From Clostridia bacterium (lineage in GTDB: Bacteria; Bacillota_A; Clostridia; Peptostreptococcales; JAAYPU01): a stretch of 5,832 nucleotides of DNA. This document shows positions 1 to 5,832 of this stretch, piece after piece. Location of the stretch: positions 1 to 5,832 of the forward strand of contig JAKSCF010000606.1 of assembly GCA_022360735.1 (NCBI GenBank), written 5' to 3'. Made by a program: the position numbers and the translations under genes. The stretch's first letter is position 1; the number at the start of each line of letters is the position of its first letter. The notes below the pieces were generated by a model that saw nothing but the letters and a program-made list of their open reading frames with translations, ran no database searches and was not told the DNA's origin.

Positions 1-395
<395 letters not shown>

Positions 396-414
<19 letters not shown>

Positions 415-451
415 AGTGTAATCATAACACAACATTTTTGTAATTTCAATG
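396..451. repeat. Perfect 16-bp inverted repeat bracketing the tyrS promoter
   Basis: CATTGAAATTACAAAA at 396-411 is matched by its exact reverse complement at 436-451, with 24 bp between them. The right arm covers the -35 box, the spacer holds the -10, and the left arm lies at about +4 to +19 of the transcript. Each arm also contains a near-palindromic 12-mer, TTGAAATTACAA at 398-409 and TTGTAATTTCAA at 438-449, each self-complementary at 10 of 12 positions. The core centres are 40 bp apart. This looks like a pair of operator sites for an unidentified dimeric repressor. The function is inferred; only the symmetry is observed. Confidence 0.55.
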
Positions 452-471
452 GTTAAAACAATTTTTTTTTT
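421..471 (-). promoter_or_regulatory. Sigma-A promoter of tyrS with extended -10 and upstream A tract
   Basis: The -35 is TTGAAA (449-444), followed by a 17-bp spacer and the -10 TATGAT (426-421). A TG dinucleotide one base before the -10 gives an extended -10 element. The start site is predicted near 414. Reading on the minus strand, ten A residues (471-462) fall at about -48 to -57, the position of a distal UP element. This should be a strong promoter, consistent with expression being set mainly by T-box attenuation. Confidence 0.8.
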
Positions 472-551
472 ATACACGTTCCATAAACAGAGTCAGCGTA
501 AAGACTGAATAATTATATTTTATACAATTATGCCAGTAATATTTGTATAAA

Positions 552-1214
552 TTATAGCTTTCTCTTAACTTTATTCAAACGTAATCTTGCATTGCTAATA
601 TGATCTTTTAAGCTTGAGCACGCTTCATGGACTTGGAATTTTTCGCAATAACCAATAATTTTTTCATGCTCTGCAAAAGCAGTTTCTTTATCACTTTCTA
701 ATAAAACCTGAATCTGAGCACACAATATCATGCCATTATACAACGACTCGATGAACTTAATCAAAGGCTCAAAGTGAGCAGGACGAAGTAATGTAAGGTG
801 AATTTCCTTGTTTCTTTGTACTCTTTGGACGGAGTCTTCTTCATGTAAATTTTTCTCATTTAACTTTCTCACTTTATCAATTTCTTCAGGGACAAGATTA
901 GGAATTGCCCAGCTTAAAGCCAAAGGTTCAATATTGTAACGGATATCGTTCATACGTAATATTTCATTGATATCCATTGATTTTACTATAGCGCCTCGTC
1001 TTTGGACTACGTCTACCAAACCTGCGGCTTCCAAATGCTTGATAGCCTCTCTGACAGGTATTGAGCTGACATTAAACTTTTCGGCGATAGACTGTTGTTT
1101 TAATTGAGTACCAGGTAATATTTCACTTGTTAGAATCTGTTTTTTTAATTCTTCAAATATTATTAAAGAGGTTTTACCGTACCCCTTATTGGAGTTTACT
1201 TCATTAGACGACAT
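552..1214 (-). CDS. FadR-family (GntR/FCD) transcriptional regulator
   Basis: This is a predicted ligand-responsive DNA-binding protein of 220 residues, a normal length for the FCD subfamily. The N-terminal winged helix spans about residues 14-80 and carries the hallmark IPVREAIKHLEAAGLV (52-67), followed by the RRG..V wing. The C-terminal all-helical FCD ligand domain spans about 85-212. Its usual metal site is visible as N135, H139 (NKEIH), H183 (EHEKI) and H205 (DHI). FCD regulators commonly bind carboxylic or sugar acids. The ATG at 1214-1212 is preceded by a GGGGGA Shine-Dalgarno at about 1221-1226. The gene is divergent from the aldolase operon, so it most likely represses that operon and itself. 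The effector is unknown; a hydroxy- or oxo-acid of the pathway is an inference. Confidence 0.9.
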   Translation of the reverse strand: MSSNEVNSNKGYGKTSLIIFEELKKQILTSEILPGTQLKQQSIAEKFNVSSIPVREAIKHLEAAGLVDVVQRRGAIVKSMDINEILRMNDIRYNIEPLALSWAIPNLVPEEIDKVRKLNEKNLHEEDSVQRVQRNKEIHLTLLRPAHFEPLIKFIESLYNGMILCAQIQVLLESDKETAFAEHEKIIGYCEKFQVHEACSSLKDHISNARLRLNKVKRKL

Positions 1215-1236
1215 GTTTGTTCCCCCGTATCCTACA

Positions 1237-1272
1237 ATATATTAAATGGTCGAATAATTCTATTTAATATAT
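1237..1272. repeat. 11-bp perfect A/T inverted repeat at the regulator's start region
   Basis: ATATATTAAAT at 1237-1247 and its exact complement ATTTAATATAT at 1262-1272 are separated by 14 bp. They span the predicted -10 and start site of the FCD regulator gene. It could be an operator or a hairpin at the 5' end of that mRNA. The arms contain no G or C, so chance is a real alternative. Confidence 0.35.
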
Positions 1273-1297
1273 AGCATAAAATCATTTGGTTTGTCAA
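1268..1297 (-). promoter_or_regulatory. Predicted sigma-A promoter of the FCD regulator gene
   Basis: On the minus strand a consensus -35 TTGACA (1297-1292) is followed by an 18-bp spacer and TATATA (1273-1268). The start site would fall near 1261, giving a leader of about 45 nt. The -10 choice is uncertain because the region is almost all A and T. Confidence 0.55.
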
Positions 1298-1299
1298 AT
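1284..1299. promoter_or_regulatory. Candidate operator overlapping the regulator's -35
   Basis: ATTTG-N6-CAAAT is a perfect 5+5 bp dyad sitting on the -35 of the regulator gene, well placed for autorepression. A dyad this short in A+T-rich DNA can arise by chance, so the assignment rests on position only. Confidence 0.3.
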
Positions 1300-1324
1300 A
1301 TTCTGAAATTTTACTATTATTCTA

Positions 1325-1353
1325 TTGACACATAGCAAATAACAATATAATAT
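1325..1353 (+). promoter_or_regulatory. Predicted sigma-A promoter of the aldolase operon
   Basis: A perfect -35 TTGACA (1325-1330) precedes the run ATATAATATAAT. The best-spaced -10 is TAATAT (1348-1353, 17 bp). Consensus TATAAT hexamers also occur at 1346 (15 bp) and 1351 (20 bp). The start is expected at about 1358-1362, leaving a 5' leader of roughly 70 nt before the TTG start codon. Confidence 0.65.
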
Positions 1354-1393
1354 AATCAATAAGAAATATAAAATAATATATTATTTTTGCGAA

Positions 1394-1403
1394 TTGTTTA
1401 CAA
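1394..1403. promoter_or_regulatory. Candidate FCD-regulator operator in the operon leader
   Basis: TTGTTTACAA is a TTGT-TT-ACAA dyad. It has the GT-Nn-AC core shared by GntR-family operators, with the two-base centre also seen in UxuR-type sites (GT-AT-AC). It lies between the predicted start site and the Shine-Dalgarno of the aldolase gene, where a bound repressor would block elongation. Direct binding is inferred. Confidence 0.35.
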
Positions 1404-1431
1404 ATAATATCTTTAACTAGGAGGGATTATC

Positions 1432-2091
1432 TTGAGTCGAAACAAAATAGACAGGGTCTTAGCTGCAATAGAAAAAGTTGGGGTTATCGCTTGTATGCGA
1501 GGTGGTTTTACTGTAGATACATCTTTAAGAGTGGCAGAAGCACTCATTGAAGTAGGTGCTAACGTATTTGAATTTACGATGAATTCATCTGACCCTGTGA
1601 ATACCTTAAAAGCTTTGAAAAAAGAGTTCAAAGATGATTGTATTGTAGGAATGGGTACAGTTCTTACGTTAGAAGAAGCAGAAGCAGTGTTGGATGCTAA
1701 GGCAGACTTTGTTATGGCACCTTGCTTTGACCCTATAATCTTTAACAAAATACATTCAGCAGGCGTATTGATGGCACCTGGTGTTACAACACCAACAGAA
1801 GCAGTAGCGGCGCATCAAGCTGGTGCAAGACTTCTTAAACTTTTTCCGGTAGGACCAATAGGCGTTGAATACCTGCGTGCGGTTCGCGGACCTCTTGATA
1901 ATTTTAAGTTCTTCTGTGACGGACGAATTCCAATCCATAAGCTAAAAGACTTTATTGCAGCCGGAGCGGTAGGATGCGGCCAAGTGGAATCATTAACCGG
2001 TGATGGTACAGAAGACCTGGAAGTAATCAAACAAAAGGCAATCAAATTGCTTGCAGATATAAAAGAAGCAAGAGAATGCATAAAGCAGTGA
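1432..2091 (+). CDS. KDPG/KHG-aldolase-family class I aldolase with an altered substrate site
   Basis: This is a 219-residue TIM-barrel lyase of the Eda family, which cleaves 2-keto-3-deoxy-6-phosphogluconate or 4-hydroxy-2-oxoglutarate to pyruvate plus an aldehyde. The catalytic residues are present: E47 (VFEFT), T76 (VGMGTVL) and the Schiff-base lysine K136 (LLKLFP). They align with E. coli Eda E45, T73 and K133. Three substrate-contact regions differ. TLRT is TMNSS, with N51 in place of the Arg. The phosphate loop PTGGI is CDGRI (162-166). GGSW is GCGQ (181-184). A non-phosphorylated substrate is therefore more likely than KDPG. The start is TTG, chosen because AGGAGGG at 1419-1425 sits 6 nt upstream and no ATG precedes residue 22. 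It is the first gene of the operon and is divergent from the FCD regulator. Confidence 0.88.
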   Translation: MSRNKIDRVLAAIEKVGVIACMRGGFTVDTSLRVAEALIEVGANVFEFTMNSSDPVNTLKALKKEFKDDCIVGMGTVLTLEEAEAVLDAKADFVMAPCFDPIIFNKIHSAGVLMAPGVTTPTEAVAAHQAGARLLKLFPVGPIGVEYLRAVRGPLDNFKFFCDGRIPIHKLKDFIAAGAVGCGQVESLTGDGTEDLEVIKQKAIKLLADIKEARECIKQ

Positions 2092-2155
2092 GTGAACCTA
2101 AGGAGAAATGCTTGATATAAAAACGTCTTAGTGGATAGCTAAAGGAGATGAGAAT

Positions 2156-3262
2156 ATGCAAGAACAGAGATTGGTCCAAAGCTTCATGGACATGGTTAAA
2201 ATAGACAGTCTTTCTTTAAAAGAAAAAAAGTTTGCTGAGTTTGTTATTAAAGAACTTGAAGATCTAGGATTTTCTGTTGAGATTGATGATGCAGGATTAG
2301 AATGGGGCGGAGAAATCGGAAATGTTTACGGTTTCTTAAAAGGTGTACCCCATAAAAAATCAGTCTGCTTTTGTGCACACTTAGATACGGTTACACCTGG
2401 AGAGAACATAAAGCCTGTTCACAAAGAGGGTAAAATCACCAGTGATGGCACCACTATATTGGCAAGTGATGATAAAAGCGGCATTGCAGCTATCATTGAA
2501 GCAGTAAAATCCACTATTGAAAATGACGTGACCCACGGAGATATTGAAGTATTATTTACCATTGGGGAGGAAAAGGCATTAAATGGTTCTAAGAGCTTAG
2601 ATATCTGCATGATTAAATCTGAGATGATTTATGTGTTAGACAGCGACGGAGAAGTAGGTGGTGTAGTTACCCATGGCCCAACTCAAACCGTGTTGGAATT
2701 TGTGGTTCATGGTAAAGCGGCACATTCTGGTGTAGAACCGGAAAAAGGCATTAGTGCGATACAAGTTGCATCAAAGGCAATCGCTCAGATGAATCTACTG
2801 CGTGTTGATAAAGAGACCACCGCAAATGTCGGATACATAAATGGTGGGGGGCCTAATCATATTGTATGTGATAAGGTGGTTTTTACTGCAGAAGTTAGGA
2901 GCTTAAAGCAAGAAAAAATGGATGCTCAAGTTAAACATATGGAAGACATTACGAAAGCTGCAGCAGACAAATACATAACCACATGTGAAATCACTAAATC
3001 TGTTAATTACCCACCATTTAGTATCAGTGAAAATGCTGTGATATTAGAGGTAGCAAAGCAGGCTATTCATAACCTTAAACTGCCTTTGGTTATAAAAGGG
3101 ACCGGCGCAGGCAGTGACTGCAATATATTTAACGGTAAAGGCGTGGACACCGTGATTTTAGCTACCGGCATAACCAATCCACATTCAACAGAAGAATATA
3201 TCCTGGTTAAAGACTTGTGCAATGCAGCAAGACTTGTAGAAGAAATTATAGAGGTAGTTTAA
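2156..3262 (+). CDS. PepT-like M20 family di-zinc peptidase / amidohydrolase
   Basis: This cytoplasmic metallohydrolase of 368 residues belongs to the tripeptidase-T-like branch of M20. Members remove N-terminal amino acids from short peptides or hydrolyse N-acyl and related amides. The active site is complete: H75 and D77 (AHLDTVTPG), the D105/D106 pair (ASDDKSG), catalytic E138 with ligand E139 (GEEKALNG), D162 (VLDSDGE) and H343 (NPHSTEE). The lid/dimerisation domain spans about 178-285 and contains HGKAAHSGVEPEKGISAI (185-202). No signal peptide is seen. AAAGGAG at 2141-2147 supports the ATG. The gene starts 64 bp after the aldolase, in the same direction and with no terminator between them. 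The substrate cannot be read from sequence; operon context suggests a peptide or conjugate feeding the aminotransferase. Confidence 0.9.
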   Translation: MQEQRLVQSFMDMVKIDSLSLKEKKFAEFVIKELEDLGFSVEIDDAGLEWGGEIGNVYGFLKGVPHKKSVCFCAHLDTVTPGENIKPVHKEGKITSDGTTILASDDKSGIAAIIEAVKSTIENDVTHGDIEVLFTIGEEKALNGSKSLDICMIKSEMIYVLDSDGEVGGVVTHGPTQTVLEFVVHGKAAHSGVEPEKGISAIQVASKAIAQMNLLRVDKETTANVGYINGGGPNHIVCDKVVFTAEVRSLKQEKMDAQVKHMEDITKAAADKYITTCEITKSVNYPPFSISENAVILEVAKQAIHNLKLPLVIKGTGAGSDCNIFNGKGVDTVILATGITNPHSTEEYILVKDLCNAARLVEEIIEVV

Positions 3263-3325
3263 AAGTGAAAAATGATTAGAACCTCATGGGGTCAAATATA
3301 AAAAAATAAAGGGAGGAAAAATATT

Positions 3326-4495
3326 ATGATACCAAGATACCCGGATTTTTCTAAGGAAGAATTTGAAAGCCGATGGCGCAGAGCTCAAGAGTTAATGAAA
3401 AAAGAAGGGATTAATGGTCTTCTAATCACAGAGAGACTAAATTATATGTACTTTACAGGACACAATTCTGTACAAAATAGGATAGATAAAATAAGACCTT
3501 ATATTTTCATATTGCCACAAGAAGGCGAAGGCACTTTGATTACAATGCCATTTGAAGTTGAACAAGTATACGATACTTCTTGGGTACAAGATGTACGGGA
3601 AGCTGGACTTATGAACCATGCAAACTTTATTGCAAGCATCCTAAAAGAAAAAGGTCTTGATGGTAAGGTTGTAGGCTGTGAGCTGGGTAGAGAGCAATAT
3701 TTAGGTCTTAACTATCAAACTTTTAATGAAATAACGGACGAAATGCCAGATTCTAAATTTGTAGATGCTTCTAAGATTTTTCTTGAGCTAAGATCAATAA
3801 AATCACCTAAAGAGATTGAGTACATTAAAAAGGCTGCAAGTATTGTAGCGCAAGCTGAAATGGAAACTTTTGAAGAAGTAAAATTGGGAATGAGTGAAAT
3901 AGAAATCAGTAACATTCTTAGAACAAAGATAGCTGAAAAAGGTGGAGAAACCGTTACATTTTTACTGGTTGCCATAGGAGAAGGACCTACTGGAGGCAGT
4001 GTACTTGTCCCAACACCCCAGGTTGTAAAAGAGGGCGTTACACTATGCTTAGATGCAGGTGTAGAATTTAGGGGATTATCTTGTGATATATGCCGGACTG
4101 CATTTGTAGGTGAGCCGCCACAAGAAGCAAAAGATTTCTACGGATGGATGATGAAACTGCGCTATGAGTGTGACGACATGCTGGTAGTGGGTAATACACC
4201 TTCTGTTATTATCGACCATGTTAATGCATCTGTAAAAGAAAGAGGATTAAAGCTGTTAGGCGTAGGACGTGTGGGTCACGGTGTAGGATACGAAACGACA
4301 GAGTATCCTTCTTTAGCGGCAGAGGAAGAAATCGTATTTAAGCCGGGTATGACATTTGCCTGCAATCCAAACTTTGTAGAAAAACCTTATGGTATGTTCA
4401 ACAGTGAAGATAACTGGGCGATTACTGAAAATGGGAAACCAGAGTTGCTATCTGTTCCTAAAGCACCTAAAGAACTTACAGTCATTAAGGTATGA
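3326..4495 (+). CDS. M24 family (creatinase/prolidase-fold) protein with a degenerate active site
   Basis: This 389-residue two-domain protein has a creatinase-type N-terminal domain (about 14-150) and a pita-bread M24 catalytic domain (about 160-380). Relatives include Xaa-Pro peptidases, prolidase and the non-peptidase creatinase. Aligned by spacing to Pyrococcus prolidase (D209, D220, H284, E313, E327), it has D243, D254, H318, N347 and E361. One ligand Glu is thus Asn, in GMTFACNPNF where EPG is usual. Both catalytic histidines also appear replaced, by V226 (17 before D243) and T325 (GHGVGYETTE, where VHE is usual). It should not be named Xaa-Pro peptidase from fold alone; a creatinase-like hydrolase or another activity is possible. 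The ATG has GGGAGG at 3311-3316. It follows the M20 gene by 63 bp, presumably in the same transcript. Confidence 0.85.
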   Translation: MIPRYPDFSKEEFESRWRRAQELMKKEGINGLLITERLNYMYFTGHNSVQNRIDKIRPYIFILPQEGEGTLITMPFEVEQVYDTSWVQDVREAGLMNHANFIASILKEKGLDGKVVGCELGREQYLGLNYQTFNEITDEMPDSKFVDASKIFLELRSIKSPKEIEYIKKAASIVAQAEMETFEEVKLGMSEIEISNILRTKIAEKGGETVTFLLVAIGEGPTGGSVLVPTPQVVKEGVTLCLDAGVEFRGLSCDICRTAFVGEPPQEAKDFYGWMMKLRYECDDMLVVGNTPSVIIDHVNASVKERGLKLLGVGRVGHGVGYETTEYPSLAAEEEIVFKPGMTFACNPNFVEKPYGMFNSEDNWAITENGKPELLSVPKAPKELTVIKV

Positions 4496-4555
4496 TAACA
4501 AAATAACTGAGTTAAAACCAATAATAAGACAGCATTGGCCTTTTGATTGATGCAT

Positions 4556-4598
4556 AAGTATGGAGAGCTGAATTGTATCCAATTGACTCTCTATACTT
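4556..4598 (+). other. Intercistronic hairpin before the aminotransferase gene
   Basis: AAGTATGGAGAG (4556-4567) pairs over 12 bp, with one G-U, to CTCTCTATACTT (4587-4598). Inside the loop AATTG and CAATT can pair further. No U tract follows, so it is not an intrinsic terminator. It lies in the longest gap of the operon (127 bp), just upstream of the Shine-Dalgarno, and could act in RNA processing or stability or mark a regulatory element. Function is unknown. Confidence 0.5.
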
Positions 4599-4622
4599 GT
4601 AGACAGAAGGGGGAAAAACAAG

Positions 4623-5824
4623 ATGAATATTATAAGCTCTAGGATGGGTCTTTTAAAACCATCAGGAACACTTGCAGTAGCTGATTTATCAAGAAAACTA
4701 AAGAGTGAAGGGAAGAAAATTCTTGACTTGGCGGAAGGCGAATCAGATTTTGAAACACCCGGTCACATTGCCGATGAGGCAAAAAAGCAATAGATGACGG
4801 ATGCACACGCTATACGGCAGTAGATGGTATTCCGGCCCTAAAAAAAGCAATTCAAAGAAAATTTTTTGAGGAGACGGATATTGAATTTGAATCCGCCAAT
4901 ATTATTGTAGGTGCTGGCGCGAAGCAATTAATCTTTGCTGCATTGATGGCGACCATCGATGAAAAAGACGAAGTGGTTGTTCCAAGCCCCTTTTGGGTAT
5001 CTTATCGTGACATAGCCAAGGTATTTGGTGGAAAAGTGATAACGGTGGACTTAAATGAAAGTAGTGGATTTGTACCCAACGTAGAAGCCTTGACTAAGGA
5101 ATTTACTAAAAAGACTAAATGGTTGATTTTGAACTCTCCAAACAATCCAACCGGTGCAGTTTACACCAAAGCTTTCTTTTCAGAACTGGAAAAGGCCTTG
5201 GAAGCTTTTCCGGATATCATGATTTTGTCAGATGAAATATATGAAGAAATTACTTATAACGGTGAAAGAGCACCATCTATTTTGACAGCGGCACCTAAGC
5301 TTAAAGAAAGATCGCTTGTAATCAACGGAGTTTCAAAAAAATATGCCATGACCGGTTGGCGAATTGGCTATGCCATAGGTCCAAAAAATTTGGTTTCTGC
5401 TATGAACACTATTATTGGTCAAACCACAACCAATGCTTGCTCTATTAGTCAGGAAGCAGCGGCTAAAGCCATTTCAGGCAGTCAAGAGTTCTTTAAATCC
5501 TTTATGGTAGAATACAAAAAGCGTCGTGACTTTATTGTTGAGGAGTTGAGTGAAATAAAAGGTCTTTCCTTTGCAAAACCAGAAGGCGCATTTTATATAT
5601 TTGTTTCCTGCAAAGATTTTTTAAATAAATATAAATATAAAGAAAAACGCATTCAAACAGATGTAGATTTTGTGAGTTATGTCATGGATGTTGGCGGTGT
5701 ATCCGTTGTACCGGGAACTGCTTTTGGTATGGAAGGGTATTTTAGAATCTGCTTTGCTAAAAATAAAGATACATTAAAGGAGGCGATGAAACGAATTAAA
5801 GATGCTTTAAATCTATTGAAATAA
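4623..5824 (+). CDS. Class I PLP aminotransferase (aspartate/aromatic type), frame interrupted at residue 55
   Basis: This enzyme transfers an amino group between an amino acid and a 2-oxo acid using PLP. With one -1 shift at 4787 the product is 400 residues, normal for fold-type I subgroup I-gamma enzymes such as Thermus AspAT. Visible in order are LKPSGTLAV (10-18), GESDFETP (43-50, where GEPDF is usual), TRYTAVDG (62-69), GAGAKQ (97-102), NSPNNPTG (171-178), DEIY (204-207), the PLP lysine K239 in SKKYAMTGWRIGY, and the carboxylate-binding R375 in FRICFA. The ATG at 4623 has AAGGGGG at 4607-4613. Without the shift, translation stops at TAG 4791-4793 after 56 codons. An ORF starting at TTG 4943 exists but lacks the N-terminal segment and the first PLP contacts. 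The substrate is probably Asp, Glu, an aromatic or a related amino acid. Whether the gene is functional depends on the nature of the shift. Confidence 0.82.
4781..4793 (+). other. A-AAA-AAG slippery heptamer and premature stop in the aminotransferase gene
   Basis: The zero-frame codons are GCA AAA AAG CAA TAG. The heptamer A AAA AAG (4781-4787) is in the phase required for -1 ribosomal slippage, and the stop TAG (4791-4793) lies one codon later. A -1 slip gives EAKKAIDDGCTRYT, which matches the family with no missing or extra residue. Equally, the sequence is what would result from losing one A of a seven-A run, by mutation or by a homopolymer sequencing error. No strong downstream stem or pseudoknot is evident by eye. 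Confidence 0.6.
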
Positions 5825-5832
5825 AAAAATAT

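Noticed and set aside
519..551. TTTATACAA / TTGTATAAA inverted repeat with a 15-nt loop just after the FCD regulator's stop codon, as its terminator
   Set aside because: The stem has a single G-C pair and no U run follows on the minus strand; it is too weak to call a terminator. Nothing better is visible between 472 and 551.
1413..2081. Open frames on the minus strand across the aldolase gene
   Set aside because: They have low-complexity or implausible protein sequences with no ribosome-binding sites and lie opposite a clearly coding strand with conserved aldolase motifs.
2108..2131. Tiny 7-codon ORF (MLDIKTS) between the aldolase and M20 genes, preceded by AAGGAG
   Set aside because: The Shine-Dalgarno is only two bases from the ATG, too close for efficient initiation, and there is no sign of selection. 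A leader peptide is possible but unsupported.
3326..4495. Naming the M24 protein Xaa-Pro aminopeptidase or prolidase
   Set aside because: The fold fits, but one metal ligand and both catalytic histidines are replaced, so the specific enzyme name is not supported.
4943..5824. A separate, shorter aminotransferase gene starting at TTG 4943
   Set aside because: There is no Shine-Dalgarno in front of it, and homology continues upstream in the same frame to 4787 and then in the other frame to the ATG at 4623. It is the C-terminal part of one interrupted gene.

Overview
The window reads as chromosomal DNA from a low-GC Gram-positive anaerobe, most likely a Clostridia-type Firmicute. The basis is the A+T-rich composition, strong AGGAGG-type Shine-Dalgarno sites, a TTG start codon, consensus sigma-A promoters, and a T-box leader controlling an aminoacyl-tRNA synthetase. 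This placement is an inference; no species is recognised.

Layout. The left edge (1-149, minus strand) holds the first 49 codons of tyrS, tyrosyl-tRNA synthetase. Its transcript begins near 414 and carries a complete tyrosine T-box leader: specifier codon UAC, T-box, antiterminator and terminator. The promoter is excellent, with an extended -10 and an A10 tract upstream. A perfect 16-bp inverted repeat brackets that promoter, which the T-box does not explain. Next, on the minus strand, is a FadR-type (GntR/FCD) regulator at 552-1214. A 217-bp divergent control region separates it from a plus-strand gene cluster.

The cluster (1432-5824) has four genes in the same direction with gaps of about 63-127 bp and no convincing internal terminator: a KDPG/KHG-aldolase-family lyase, a PepT-like M20 metallopeptidase, an M24 (creatinase/prolidase-fold) protein, and a class I PLP aminotransferase. 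The likely design is a small catabolic operon controlled by the divergent FCD regulator. The M20 (and perhaps M24) protein would release an amino acid from a conjugate or peptide, the aminotransferase would convert it to a 2-oxo acid, and the aldolase would cleave that to pyruvate plus an aldehyde or oxo acid. The 4-hydroxyglutamate / 4-hydroxy-2-oxoglutarate route is one chemically coherent possibility, but this is inference.

Unusual points. (1) The aminotransferase reading frame is broken at an A-AAA-AAG heptamer, exactly where a -1 ribosomal slip would restore a normal 400-residue enzyme. (2) The M24 protein has Asn in place of one metal-ligand Glu and has lost both catalytic histidines of prolidases. 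(3) The aldolase keeps its Schiff-base lysine but has a changed phosphate- and carboxylate-binding site. Together (2) and (3) suggest the operon handles a substrate other than those implied by the family names.
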